Assembly: GCA_902727985.1 (NCBI GenBank)
Contig: CACVAY010000032.1
Span: 1 to 38,739, forward strand
Length of the DNA: 38,739 nt
DNA from: an uncultured Thiotrichaceae bacterium
Lineage (GTDB): Bacteria; Pseudomonadota; Gammaproteobacteria; Thiotrichales; Thiotrichaceae
Direction: 5' to 3'
Position numbers and translations under genes: made by a program
Shown here: piece after piece, positions 18,362-27,743 of the stretch
How the letters are laid out: every line of letters begins with the position of its first letter
How positions within the stretch are numbered: position 1 is the first letter of the stretch
Notes under the pieces: model-generated
Database searches by the model: none
Seen by the model: only the letters and a program-made list of their open reading frames with translations
What the model was told of the DNA's origin: nothing

Positions 18362-18988
18362 ATGAGTCTTGACATCAGTATACCTGAACAGGGGTTTACC
18401 ACCATTGACCTGATACGCCATGGTCATATTGTGCATCCTGAATACTTCTGCGCACCTGAGGATGAACCCTTGTCCTTTACAGGATGGCGCGAAATGGCCA
18501 TTGCCACACAAGACACTCATTGGGATCAGATCATAAGCTCAACGAGTGCGCGCTGTAGATGCTTTGCTTCCTCCTATGCCCGAAAAAGTACACAGTCATT
18601 AGAAATTAACAAAGAATGGCGCGAAATGGAGTTCGGCAGCTGGGTAGGCATTGATAAACAAACCATCTGGGACAATGAAGCCCCACTTCTCCATCAACTA
18701 TGGTTTAATCCAAAAGCCTTTACTGCACCAGACGGTGAGTCTATGCAAGGCTTCATCGAACGCATTCAAGATGCGTGGGAGCAATTACAGGAATCACATG
18801 CGGGCAAAAAAGTCTTACTCATCACTCATGCTGGAGCTATTCGCGTGATCCTCGCAACGGCCTTGGGCATCAGCTACCAAGAAACACTCCAGTTTGAAAT
18901 TGCCCATGCCCATTTCACACGACTACGTGTTTATGCTGATGGTGGCGTATCATTTTTAGGACATGGGCTACCTAAAATTAGCCAATAA
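18362..18988 (+). CDS. cobC: Histidine phosphatase, probable alpha-ribazole phosphatase
   Basis: A 208-aa phosphoglycerate-mutase-superfamily phosphatase. The phosphohistidine motif is R19-H20-G21 (DLIRHGHIV), with the acid in WREMEFGSWVG and the second catalytic histidine in LITHAGAIRV. Six bases separate it from cobS, which supports the CobC role: removing the 5'-phosphate from alpha-ribazole phosphate or adenosylcobalamin phosphate in the last steps of B12 nucleotide-loop assembly. Other cobalamin genes are not in the window. An extended N-terminus of about 13 residues precedes the family core. Confidence 0.85.
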   Translation: MSLDISIPEQGFTTIDLIRHGHIVHPEYFCAPEDEPLSFTGWREMAIATQDTHWDQIISSTSARCRCFASSYARKSTQSLEINKEWREMEFGSWVGIDKQTIWDNEAPLLHQLWFNPKAFTAPDGESMQGFIERIQDAWEQLQESHAGKKVLLITHAGAIRVILATALGISYQETLQFEIAHAHFTRLRVYADGGVSFLGHGLPKISQ

Positions 18989-18994
18989 CACACC

Positions 18995-19732
18995 ATGCTT
19001 TCCTTTATGACGCCATTTTTGCTTGCATTGTCATTACTGACACGTATACCCGTTCCTGATTTCAAAAACGAGATTCAAGCACAGCAAATAGGGCGCTCAA
19101 CACTCTTCTACCCTTTTGTTGGTCTGGTGATTGGTACCCTGCTCTCTCTTACCGTCTGGATACTCCCTGCAACGCAACATACACTACTCATTGCTAGCAT
19201 TATTACCGTCTTGTGGATAATGATTACTGGAGGTATACATCTTGATGGCTTAGCAGACAGTGCCGATGCATGGCTAGGCGGCTTTGGAGATCATGAAAGA
19301 ACCCAGCGCATCATGAAAGATCCCCTTGTAGGAGCTGCTGGTGTAATCGCGATCGTTGCTTTAGTGCTACTAAAAGTCACAGCACTTGACGCATTGCTAC
19401 AACAACAATTCCTCATCGCCTTACTTGTAAGCCCCATTATCGGTAGAGGTATGATTTTGTTACTGTTCCTCACCACCCCCTATATTCGCAAAGAAGGCAT
19501 GGCAAACGACGCCACTAGCCTCATGCCAAGAAATGGCGCGTTGATAGCGCTAACTCTGGTATTTATACTTGGATTTACTGTTTCAATTATCGCCATGTTA
19601 GCAACATTGATTATGTTCTATCTGCTTCGTCGATTGATGATGAAACGTTTACACGGCTGTACCGGTGATACCGCAGGTGCTACGGTAGAAATTATCGAAA
19701 TGGTATGGCTGGCAACCGTAGTCCTGTTTTAA
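18995..19732 (+). CDS. cobS: Adenosylcobinamide-GDP ribazoletransferase (cobalamin synthase)
   Basis: A 245-aa polytopic membrane enzyme joining adenosylcobinamide-GDP to alpha-ribazole. The family hallmark GGIHLDGLADSADAW is intact (about residues 72-87), followed by MKDPLVGAAGV and the C-terminal GCTGDTAGATVEI. The chosen ATG (MLSFMTPFLLAL) is the first in frame; M5 is an alternative. Follows cobC on the same strand. No B12 riboswitch was recognised upstream of the pair. Confidence 0.93.
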   Translation: MLSFMTPFLLALSLLTRIPVPDFKNEIQAQQIGRSTLFYPFVGLVIGTLLSLTVWILPATQHTLLIASIITVLWIMITGGIHLDGLADSADAWLGGFGDHERTQRIMKDPLVGAAGVIAIVALVLLKVTALDALLQQQFLIALLVSPIIGRGMILLLFLTTPYIRKEGMANDATSLMPRNGALIALTLVFILGFTVSIIAMLATLIMFYLLRRLMMKRLHGCTGDTAGATVEIIEMVWLATVVLF

Positions 19733-19766
19733 AAAGTATAGGGCTTAGGCTTACCCTTCAACTTGC

Positions 19767-20885
19767 TCAGGGTTTGACTGATTCAGACCAAAAAACAGCT
19801 ATTTCTTGCGAATTACCACGAAAAATAATGCGTTCTTTCTTTTTCTCTATTTGATAATCGTACATTGGATCGTAGTATTCAAATAAGATTCGGCTCATCC
19901 ATGCTTCGTGTAACTCAACACCCTGCCCCTTTTCTTCTGCCTCTAATGCCTGCATGAGAAGCTTTCGTAATTCTTGATAACGCACGCCTCCCAAACGTTT
20001 TTGAATACGCTCCAGACTGCCTAGCAAAGCTTCCTTGTATTTCTCGAAACCGACTGTCTCACCATATATTTGTGTATAGTCTTCCCGGGCATCAATCGCA
20101 TATTCTTGGATGCTCACTTCCAATCGCTCATCATCCGACACCTCCAAAAAGATGATGGGTGATTCTGCCATCCTTTCAGTCAGAGAATGTGGTAAATGCA
20201 CGGATCCGACATTTCGGCCCTCATCCTCTAATAAAATTGAACGCCGCTCGACCTGATCGTATTTCAACAATTCAATATATAGTTGATTTTCAAAGTCAAT
20301 TTGTGTTGGTTGCGGAGATGCCTTGCGTCCAAAAGCCGAGCCACGGTGATTAGCCAATCCTTCTAAATCAATCATCTGATCAGTTTTGTGCAGAAAGCGA
20401 GTCTTTCCCGAGCCTGTTCGCCCACTTAATAGGGTAAATTCGAAATCATTGATGAAGACATCCCCCATATCAATGAGATAACGGCGCATCGCTTTGTAAC
20501 CACCTTCAATACGGGGGTAACGAATGCCCGTGGTATCAAATATCCATTGCTGGGTTATCTTGGAGCGCATCCCTCCACGAAAACAATACAAAGCGCCCTG
20601 TGGATTATCCTTAAAAAACTGCACCCACTGACCAATACGCGCTTCTCGGAGTTCAGGTGTTAACAAAGCTTCGCCCAAAACGATAGCCTCATCTTGTCCC
20701 TGCTCCTTATAACGAACACCGACCTCATGCCGTTCCTGATCATTCATCAGTGGCACATTACGTGTATGTGGAAATGCGCCTTGCGTATATTCGACAGGTG
20801 CACGTACATCAAGTAGCGGCGTATCTTGGGTAAAAACATCGGCAAGGTTTTTAAGTAATGGCAGGTCAGTGCTAAATTTTATCAT
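19767..20885 (-). CDS. mnmH: tRNA 2-selenouridine synthase
   Basis: About 372 aa, like E. coli MnmH (YbbB/SelU, 364 aa). An N-terminal rhodanese domain (about 10-130) carries catalytic C101 (ALYCFRGGMRS); a P-loop domain follows with Walker A GRTGSGKT (about 155-162). It converts 2-thiouridine at the tRNA wobble position to 2-selenouridine by way of a geranylated intermediate, using selenophosphate from SelD. ATG at 20885 is preferred; a start 57 bases upstream lacks family sequence. The thiouridine substrate is made by MnmA, encoded nearby on the other strand. selD is not in the window. Confidence 0.93.
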   Translation of the reverse strand: MIKFSTDLPLLKNLADVFTQDTPLLDVRAPVEYTQGAFPHTRNVPLMNDQERHEVGVRYKEQGQDEAIVLGEALLTPELREARIGQWVQFFKDNPQGALYCFRGGMRSKITQQWIFDTTGIRYPRIEGGYKAMRRYLIDMGDVFINDFEFTLLSGRTGSGKTRFLHKTDQMIDLEGLANHRGSAFGRKASPQPTQIDFENQLYIELLKYDQVERRSILLEDEGRNVGSVHLPHSLTERMAESPIIFLEVSDDERLEVSIQEYAIDAREDYTQIYGETVGFEKYKEALLGSLERIQKRLGGVRYQELRKLLMQALEAEEKGQGVELHEAWMSRILFEYYDPMYDYQIEKKKERIIFRGNSQEIAVFWSESVKP

Positions 20886-21063
20886 GCAAGGAATAGTAGC
20901 GTATTTTTTATGATTAAAGCATCGCCTATTAGAATTTTCCAATCATCAGACAAGCTCCGCATGCAATCCCCCACAAATTCTGGCATTATTACGTCATAAA
21001 AATGACCCACGTTCCACATAAACGTAGGGTAGAGAACATTCTAATTCCAAAAAGGATTGGGTA

Positions 21064-21570
21064 ATGACATGGAAACCTAGAGTCGTCGTAGCGGCCGTTA
21101 TTGAAAAAAACGGGAAGTATCTTGTAGTTGAAGAAAATGTTGATAATACGAGGGTTATCAACCAACCGGCGGGCCACTTAGAGCCAAACGAAACCATTAT
21201 TGAAGCAGTTAAGCGAGAAACACTCGAGGAAACGGGCTGGAAGTTTGAACCAACGCATCTTGTTGGTATCATGCACCTCCTGAATGAAAATACGAATCGT
21301 ATTTTCATCCGATTTACTTTCACTGGCAAACTCATTGAACACATACCCGACTATCAAATTGATCCAGACATTAACGCCGTACACTGGATGACCTATGAGC
21401 AAATTAAAGCCCAACAAAACATGTTCTGGCGTAGCCCTTTGGTTATGCGCTCCCTTGATGCTCACCGTGCTGGTATTCGTCACCCAATGGACATTCTTCA
21501 CACGATGGATGCTGCGGGTGCGTCATGTCTAGGCGAGAACGAGTTATTGTCGGTATCTCCGGCGGCGTAG
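21064..21570 (+). CDS. nudJ: Nudix phosphatase NudJ
   Basis: A 168-aa hydrolase with an intact Nudix box ([20 protein letters not shown], beginning at G37) following the family's NQPA. NudJ acts on nucleoside di/triphosphates and on thiamine-related pyrophosphates in E. coli. An AAAGGA ribosome-binding site lies 9 bases before the ATG. The gene overlaps the start of mnmA by 46 bases, giving the nudJ-mnmA pair seen in enterics. Confidence 0.9.
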   Translation: MTWKPRVVVAAVIEKNGKYLVVEENVDNTRVINQPAGHLEPNETIIEAVKRETLEETGWKFEPTHLVGIMHLLNENTNRIFIRFTFTGKLIEHIPDYQIDPDINAVHWMTYEQIKAQQNMFWRSPLVMRSLDAHRAGIRHPMDILHTMDAAGASCLGENELLSVSPAA

Positions 21571-22607
21571 ATTCTTCCGTTGCAGCACTATTATTGATTG
21601 AACAAGGCTATCACGTTGAAGGTCTGTTCATGAAAAACTGGGAAGAAGATGACGATGCTGAGTATTGTGCAGCAGAAGTGGATTTAACAGATGCAAAATC
21701 AGTCTGTAATGATTTAGGCATCAAACTTCACACCGTCAATTTTGCTACCGAATATTGGGATCGAGTCTTCAAATATTTTCTTGAAGAATATCGCTCGGGT
21801 CGCACCCCAAATCCCGACATTATGTGTAACAAAGAAATCAAGTTTAAAGCATTCCTGGATTTCGCTGTTAACCTCGGCGCCGATTACATCGCAACTGGGC
21901 ACTATGCTCGCAAAGACTTCCACAATGATCACTATCGTATGCTGAAAGGCATGGATAATAATAAAGATCAAACCTACTTCCTCTACACACTCGGGCAACA
22001 GCAATTGGCTCGTAGCCTTTTCCCTGTGGGAGAATTAGAGAAAAGCAAAGTGCGAGAACTCGCTGAAACAGCTGGTTTCACAACGGCCAAGAAAAAAGAC
22101 AGCACGGGTATTTGCTTTATCGGCGAGCGTAAGTTCAAAGAGTTTCTTGAGCGTTTCTTACCTGCGCAACCCGGTGACATCATAACGCCTAATGGTGAAA
22201 AAATTGGTAAACATAGCGGCTTGATGTACTACACCTTGGGACAACGTCAAGGCTTGGGCATTGGTGGCCTTGCTAATGCCAGCGATGATCCCTGGTTTGT
22301 GATTGGTAAGAACCTTGATACCAACCAACTCATCGCTGGACAAGGACATAACCACCCTCTTCTCTTTAAGCCCTCGCTTAGCGCGCAGAATTTGCATTGG
22401 GTTGATCGTGAAACACCAGCTGCAACATTCTCGTGCACAGCCAAAATTCGCTATCGCCAGCAGGATCAAGCCTGCACCGTTACCATGAGTGATGATAATC
22501 AGTATTGTGAGGTGGTTTTTGATGAGCCACAGCGTGCGATTACTCCGGGGCAATCTATTGTGTTCTATCAGGATGAGATTTGCTTAGGTGGCGGGATTAT
22601 TGACTAA
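21525..22607 (+). CDS. mnmA: tRNA-specific 2-thiouridylase MnmA
   Basis: A 360-aa enzyme making 2-thiouridine at wobble U34 of tRNA-Lys, -Glu and -Gln. An ATP-pyrophosphatase loop GISGGVDSS is at residues 10-18; the two catalytic cysteines are C101 ([10 protein letters not shown]) and C197 (STGICFIGE), matching C102 and C199 of E. coli. The start lies inside the end of nudJ in a different frame (46-base overlap); it is fixed by the P-loop, which begins 10 residues later. Its product is the substrate of mnmH upstream on the other strand. Confidence 0.97.
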   Translation: MSRRERVIVGISGGVDSSVAALLLIEQGYHVEGLFMKNWEEDDDAEYCAAEVDLTDAKSVCNDLGIKLHTVNFATEYWDRVFKYFLEEYRSGRTPNPDIMCNKEIKFKAFLDFAVNLGADYIATGHYARKDFHNDHYRMLKGMDNNKDQTYFLYTLGQQQLARSLFPVGELEKSKVRELAETAGFTTAKKKDSTGICFIGERKFKEFLERFLPAQPGDIITPNGEKIGKHSGLMYYTLGQRQGLGIGGLANASDDPWFVIGKNLDTNQLIAGQGHNHPLLFKPSLSAQNLHWVDRETPAATFSCTAKIRYRQQDQACTVTMSDDNQYCEVVFDEPQRAITPGQSIVFYQDEICLGGGIID

Positions 22608-22676
22608 TTTGGCCACAGGGAACCACGAATCCAATCGCGCATGAGCAAATAGCTACGCTTGAACATAGGCAGAATG

Positions 22677-24494
22677 CTATTGAACTTTACGAATTCGATA
22701 ATGCTCAGGATTAGCACCCATCTCATTTGCGGTTAACCCTCCCTTCCGTTCAATGAGAGCTGCCACACCACGTAAACCCCGCTTGTTCGCCACATCCAAC
22801 GGCGTCTCACGCGCATTACTCACAACGTTCAGGCTCGCCCCTTTATCAATAAGCAAACGAGCAATTTTCGCTCTACGCCAATTCAGAGCATCTAGCAAAG
22901 GTGTAGAACCAAAACGTCCACGTGTATTGGGATTAGCACCAGCATTGAGCAATTGTCGAGTAATAGGCAAGTTTTGTCCTAAGACAGCAAAATGCAAAGG
23001 CGTTTGTTGAGAGATATCTGCCCAATCAAGTTTTGCACCACGCTGAAGGATTTTACCCACTAACACGTCATTTTTGTGTCCAACCGCAATATGTAGAACA
23101 GTTTGTTTTTGCTGGTTACGGATATTCACATCTGCACCTGCATTGAGCAGCAAGTCCATCAAGTTCAAATCAGCCTTACGTGTTGCAATATGCAATGCCG
23201 TATCCTTATGATCATTCGAGGTATTCACTTTCGCACCAGAACGCAGTAATAAAGACACCAACTCAGGCTTAACCTGCTCCACCGCCTGAATCAAAGGCGT
23301 TCTGCCATAAGTACCAGCACGATTAATATCCGCTCCTGCACCAATCAACAAGGTCGTAAATTGTAGATCTTCTTTAGCCATGGCCAATTGCAGATTCGAA
23401 TCGCCACGCTTTTTTGGTTCATCAGAAGCAGCCCCATGATCTAGGAACAACCTCACAAAATCAGGCTTTTCATAACGAATGGCACGATGTAGTAAGGACT
23501 CAGCGCCATGCGTTTTATTGGGATCAGCCCCCAGTTGTAGCATCACTCTCGCCATTGCCACATTATCGCTATTTAGCACCGTAAACAAAGGCGACATACC
23601 TTTCTCAGGGTTAAGATTAGCCCCAGCACTTACCAGCATTTGCATGGCTTGCGAATCCTCTTTACGAATCACTTTGTCAATTAATGCTGAATAGCTAAAA
23701 TCTTTGCGGTGTGAGGCATGATGTAATAGTTTCTGTAATAGCTGATATTGCGTTGGATCACTGCGCATGACGGTATCAAATAAGCCGGCATAATTATGCA
23801 GTCCATGCACATCGCTCCCCTGATCAATAATCAGATTAGCAATATCCCACTTTCCCAGCTGCAAAGCTTTAGACAAAATCACGTTGCCCCGATAGTGAAT
23901 AGACCTTGGTTCCAAGGCTAATAACTTCTGAACTGCTAGTACATCATTCTCACGAGCAGCCATTTCCATCACAAAGCCAACCGCTGTGATCTTTGCACGT
24001 TGCTCATACGGTAGATTTAAGTAGCTATCAGGGTATAAACCAGCAAAATGCGTATTATTGATGATATTCGCAAAATACCCAGCCGCAGGGTTTGCGGCTT
24101 GTGACAACAGCCATTTCACCGTCTTGGTGTCGTAACGTGCCAAAGCTATATCAAACGCGGTACCACTCGCAAATTGATAACGATTTTTACCGGCTAAAAA
24201 AGGGAATGTTTTATCAGCCCGAACACGGGTCTTTATCACGACATGAGGAGTAGAAGAGCGATAATTGATATCAGCCCCCTGCTTCAGCAGACCTTTCGCA
24301 GTCGCTAAACCTCCACGCGAAACCGCTAGTAATAACTGATCATCGATAGAAAAAGCTGAATCCGGACATTCTCCCTCATCGTCAGCATTTAACGAACCGC
24401 ACAACGCTGCTGCACTCAAATCATCGTTTGGACTCATCGCCATTAGTAACAACAAGACGATAAAAGACAATATTGAAATATATCTTTTAATCAT
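22677..24494 (-). CDS. Exported ankyrin-repeat protein
   Basis: A 605-aa protein with a hydrophobic signal sequence (about 5-28, ending near AAAL) followed by a cysteine pair region (LCGSLNADDEGECP). Ankyrin repeats fill most of the rest: weak copies at about 45-300 and clear ones at about 300-590 (for example TPLIQAVEQVKPELVSLLL, TALHIATRKADLNLMDLLL, TVLHIAVGHKNDVLVGKIL). No catalytic domain is seen. Periplasmic or surface location is inferred from the signal. It stands alone between the mnmA terminus and a divergent helical-protein gene. It could bind partner proteins in the envelope, but no function is assigned. Confidence 0.85.
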   Translation of the reverse strand: MIKRYISILSFIVLLLLMAMSPNDDLSAAALCGSLNADDEGECPDSAFSIDDQLLLAVSRGGLATAKGLLKQGADINYRSSTPHVVIKTRVRADKTFPFLAGKNRYQFASGTAFDIALARYDTKTVKWLLSQAANPAAGYFANIINNTHFAGLYPDSYLNLPYEQRAKITAVGFVMEMAARENDVLAVQKLLALEPRSIHYRGNVILSKALQLGKWDIANLIIDQGSDVHGLHNYAGLFDTVMRSDPTQYQLLQKLLHHASHRKDFSYSALIDKVIRKEDSQAMQMLVSAGANLNPEKGMSPLFTVLNSDNVAMARVMLQLGADPNKTHGAESLLHRAIRYEKPDFVRLFLDHGAASDEPKKRGDSNLQLAMAKEDLQFTTLLIGAGADINRAGTYGRTPLIQAVEQVKPELVSLLLRSGAKVNTSNDHKDTALHIATRKADLNLMDLLLNAGADVNIRNQQKQTVLHIAVGHKNDVLVGKILQRGAKLDWADISQQTPLHFAVLGQNLPITRQLLNAGANPNTRGRFGSTPLLDALNWRRAKIARLLIDKGASLNVVSNARETPLDVANKRGLRGVAALIERKGGLTANEMGANPEHYRIRKVQ

Positions 24495-24689
24495 AGCAAG
24501 GCACTCTTTTTATTTAGAGTTATAGATTTTTGTTATTATCTCTTACCTATAGGCGCTGATTACAAAAACGTCAAATTTTTAATCAAAAAATGTTTTTATC
24601 TTCAATAAAATTGAACAAAATAACCTATTCTTAGTACGAGGCGATTCGATAATTTTCAGACACTAGAACTATCCAACGAGGACAGAAAA

Positions 24690-25481
24690 ATGGGTAAAGA
24701 AGACATAGATGACAAATTAGAAAAAGGCTATCACAGCATGTTACATGCAGTAGAAGACCTAGTCGGAAAAGAGGGTAAAAACATCAAAGACGCTTTACAT
24801 ATTGCAGAAGGTAAAATTTCCGAGTGGAGTGAACTTGGTCGTGAAGAAATTGCTGAAATTAGCAAAGAAATAGAGAAAGATCTTGGCTCTATGGGAGAGA
24901 CCATTGAAGCCGCCAAAAAAGGTTTTCGAGAAAAATGGGAAGTCGATGCAAAATACCTTTCCGATGCAACGTGGGACAAACTCAGTTCTATTGCGGATAA
25001 AACCACGCTTGGCCTAATCAACTTTAGAGAGGAGATGGAAGAACGCATTGCAGAAGCAACCGAAGACCTACATGAACGAGAGCACAAAGATCATCAAAAA
25101 TGGAAAAGTGACTATGCCATGTGGTTGGATGATATTGCTTTATGGAAAAGTGAACATGAAAAAGTCAATGAACAAATTGCCTCTATTCAATTAGGGCTCC
25201 AACTCAACCAAGATAAACTTGATGCACACGTACAAGAAATCAATACGAATGAGTACATCAACGACGTTCATGAAAAAGATATTTCCCATGCTGTAAAAGA
25301 CCCTGACAATGATGTTATTCAAATCATCACCGAACATAATGAAGAAGCTTATGAAAATATGAAACGTCGTCACGCAGAGCAAGAGCTTGCTCATGCTGAA
25401 CTCAAAAAGCATCACTGGAAAACGATGGTACTACTGCAAAAACTCCATACACATTTGAGCGAAGATCCAGATAAGGAATAG
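24690..25481 (+). CDS. Helical, charged protein with DUF1451-like N-terminus
   Basis: Not a characterised family. The 263-aa protein has no signal or membrane helix and is rich in Glu, Lys, Asp and His. The first ~120 residues (WSELGREEIAEISKEIEKDL and its surroundings) resemble the helical part of DUF1451 (YbeL-like) proteins, but the zinc-ribbon cysteines usual at their C-terminus are missing; the protein has no cysteine. Residues about 125-260 form further long helices with many His and Glu (LHEREHKDHQKWKSDYAMW, MKRRHAEQELAHAELKKHH), spaced so that a ferritin-like metal site is conceivable. CGAGGA before the ATG is a good ribosome-binding site. Confidence 0.75.
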   Translation: MGKEDIDDKLEKGYHSMLHAVEDLVGKEGKNIKDALHIAEGKISEWSELGREEIAEISKEIEKDLGSMGETIEAAKKGFREKWEVDAKYLSDATWDKLSSIADKTTLGLINFREEMEERIAEATEDLHEREHKDHQKWKSDYAMWLDDIALWKSEHEKVNEQIASIQLGLQLNQDKLDAHVQEINTNEYINDVHEKDISHAVKDPDNDVIQIITEHNEEAYENMKRRHAEQELAHAELKKHHWKTMVLLQKLHTHLSEDPDKE

Positions 25482-25501
25482 ACAACAACAAGATAGAAAA
25501 C

Positions 25502-25529
25502 GGAAACCGCAACAACTCACGCGGTTTCC
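25502..25529. terminator. Bidirectional terminator hairpin
   Basis: A perfect 9-bp stem GGAAACCGC (25502-25510) / GCGGTTTCC (25521-25529) lies between the ends of two converging genes. The plus strand continues TTAACACTTTT and the minus strand GTTTTCTATC, so T-runs are imperfect on both sides. Confidence 0.65.
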
Positions 25530-25542
25530 TTAACACTTTTCA

Positions 25543-26451
25543 CTACTGACTAACAAAGCCTACTGTGGCATCAACAACTTTTTGATTCATCAAAATCTTG
25601 CGATGCCCATAGCCTGTAGTTGACAATAGTTCTGAATTTAACGCAGCGTCATGCAACTGTGTAGCATGTTCATAAGGCACTTCGTGATCTTCTTTGTCGT
25701 GGATAAGTAATGTTTCCTGGCTAACTTTCTGGATATTTAAAGTGGGTGATAAATCATCCCAATGCCACGCCTTACCATAAGCATTATCCAGTTGTTTATA
25801 TGCTGTTTGCTCCATAGCACTGACCACTTGGTCACTCATTTCGAACACATCTCCAAACGTACGGGTAACCCAATGTATATCTGCAAAGCAGCTAATTAAT
25901 ACGAGTTTCTCAGGTTTAATCTGATAACGATGCACCGTCAATAAAGCCGTCCCCGAACCGAAGGAGTGACCAATAATAGCTTTTAAACCCTCTCCCATTT
26001 TGACTTCTTTTTTTACTACCTCAGACAATATTAAGGACGCCTCCAGCATATTGGTGTTCTTACCTGATGATTCGCCATGTGCTGGCAAGTTGCACCCCAC
26101 CACTCGATAACCCGCATCGACCAAGGGCTGCACAAACGAAAACAACTGCGTGCTTCTCCCCCCCCAACCATGAGAGAGCAAAATCACGGGGCCTTCTCCC
26201 CACGAACGAACGGCAATTTCCTTATCGTGAATGGTGTAAAAACGCACATCCGCAGATTCACTCGTTGCCACTTCACGCGCTGGCATCCGATGCTTTGGGG
26301 GAATCATAAACAAGCGCAGTGCCAAACGTCCTGCTAATGGTCGTGAAACCTTATCAAGTACTTTAAAGACAAACGTCATTACCGCAAAAAAAGCACGCAA
26401 TGATAAGGGCATCGCTTGGCTATTCTTAAACGGATGATCTTTCTTTTCCAT
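25543..26451 (-). CDS. Alpha/beta hydrolase
   Basis: A 302-aa alpha/beta-hydrolase-fold protein. The nucleophile elbow is GHSFG with S163; the other triad members are probably D255 (HDKEDHEVP) and H283 (GYGHRKIL). The oxyanion-hole region is HGWGGR (about 94-99). An N-terminal hydrophobic stretch (about 20-31) may be a membrane-associated helix. It is the last gene of a tetR-ABC1 kinase-hydrolase unit, 11 bases after the kinase gene, so a lipid- or quinone-related ester substrate is a reasonable guess only. Confidence 0.88.
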   Translation of the reverse strand: MEKKDHPFKNSQAMPLSLRAFFAVMTFVFKVLDKVSRPLAGRLALRLFMIPPKHRMPAREVATSESADVRFYTIHDKEIAVRSWGEGPVILLSHGWGGRSTQLFSFVQPLVDAGYRVVGCNLPAHGESSGKNTNMLEASLILSEVVKKEVKMGEGLKAIIGHSFGSGTALLTVHRYQIKPEKLVLISCFADIHWVTRTFGDVFEMSDQVVSAMEQTAYKQLDNAYGKAWHWDDLSPTLNIQKVSQETLLIHDKEDHEVPYEHATQLHDAALNSELLSTTGYGHRKILMNQKVVDATVGFVSQ

Positions 26452-26462
26452 GACTCAAAATC

Positions 26463-27743
26463 TCAATGTAAATACTCAGACATGCGCACAGTAACACCCA
26501 TCTTTTCAAAGATCTGCAACAAACCATAATAGGTACGATTATGAAAAATAAACTCTTCAGCAATATGATCAACCTTGATTGATTCATGCATCTTTTTCAT
26601 CGGTTCTTTGCCACGCTTCGTATAATCAGCATTTACCGAAAAGTCAAAACTTTCCCCCTTATATGGCTCGCTAATCCACTGACCAAAACCCCGTAAAACC
26701 TCTTGATACAATACCTCATGGTCATGCTGATAATTCATGCCAATTTCTTCGTAGGCCGGGAACAATAATGAAGGATCATCATCAATATACGCCTTCACCA
26801 AACGGGAATAGACTTGCACAAACCGGTCGGAGACGTGTCGCACACAACCAAAATCAATTACCGTTATCGAACCATCTTCATGAAACAGATAATTCCCGGG
26901 ATTTGGGTCGGCATGCAAGCATTGCAATTCATGCGTGGCATACCCAAAGAAATCGAATAAACGTTGACCGACTTGGTTACGCATCTTCTGAGATGGCTTG
27001 GTTGCCAACCAGGCGTCGAGATGCAAGCCGCCTTCAATAAATTCTGTAGTCAATACTCGCTCACTGCTAAAATCGTCATAGACAGCTGGAATGCGAATCC
27101 CCTCCATCTTCACACGATCTTTAAACCAGTGCGTATTTTGGGCTTCGTTACGATAGTCTACTTCTTCCAATAAACGCGCCTCTATTTCATCCAAGGATTG
27201 CAAGATAAGATGCGTATTCGACATACCTCGTGCAACGCCACGAATCAACCCAAGATCATTTTTAATCGCGACATGGATACTCGGATATTGCACTTTAACG
27301 GCAACATTTTGCGCACCCACTTTTGCCTTATGCACCTGCCCCAGGCTGGCTGCCGCAAAGGCTTTTGTTTCAAATTCGGCAAACACTTTTTCAGGTGGCT
27401 GATGTAGTGCCTCCGTTATCGCTTTACGCACTAGAACTCGATTTAAAGGCGGCACCTGATGGAATGATTTTTCCAACTCTTTTCGGTATGAGTCAGGTAG
27501 CCAGCCCTGCTCCATGCCAATCATCTGCGCAACTTTTAATGCGGTTCCACGTAATTGCACCAGTGCCTTAAATAACACGTCTGCATTCTTATCATGCACA
27601 CTTAGCTGAGCTTCTTGCTGCTTCGACTCTGATAGAAAGGGCCGTTTCACCTTATGTTGAAGCGTTCGCGCACCCACTTTCATCGCTGCTAATCCGGCAA
27701 CACCTGAACGTGCCAGCTTGCCTTGTGGCACACCGCCACTCAT
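26463..27743 (-). CDS. ABC1/AarF/UbiB-family atypical kinase
   Basis: A 426-aa member of the ABC1 (ADCK/UbiB) family. The family-specific N-terminal motif appears as KVAQ (TALKVAQMIGMEQG) rather than the usual KxGQ, followed by the alanine-rich nucleotide loop AAASLGQVHKA, the lysine strand VAVKVQYP, the catalytic loop LHADPNPGNYLF and the metal-binding VIDFGCVRH. No C-terminal membrane helices like those of UbiB are evident. Known members support ubiquinone synthesis or lipid trafficking. Start overlaps the tetR stop as ATGA, so regulator and kinase are translated together. It is unlikely to be ubiB itself, which normally sits with ubiE and ubiJ. Confidence 0.9.
   Translation of the reverse strand: MSGGVPQGKLARSGVAGLAAMKVGARTLQHKVKRPFLSESKQQEAQLSVHDKNADVLFKALVQLRGTALKVAQMIGMEQGWLPDSYRKELEKSFHQVPPLNRVLVRKAITEALHQPPEKVFAEFETKAFAAASLGQVHKAKVGAQNVAVKVQYPSIHVAIKNDLGLIRGVARGMSNTHLILQSLDEIEARLLEEVDYRNEAQNTHWFKDRVKMEGIRIPAVYDDFSSERVLTTEFIEGGLHLDAWLATKPSQKMRNQVGQRLFDFFGYATHELQCLHADPNPGNYLFHEDGSITVIDFGCVRHVSDRFVQVYSRLVKAYIDDDPSLLFPAYEEIGMNYQHDHEVLYQEVLRGFGQWISEPYKGESFDFSVNADYTKRGKEPMKKMHESIKVDHIAEEFIFHNRTYYGLLQIFEKMGVTVRMSEYLH

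Noticed and set aside
16845-19000. Possible B12 riboswitch before cobC-cobS
   Set aside because: The gaps before the symporter and before cobC are too short and show no recognisable cobalamin-box sequence.
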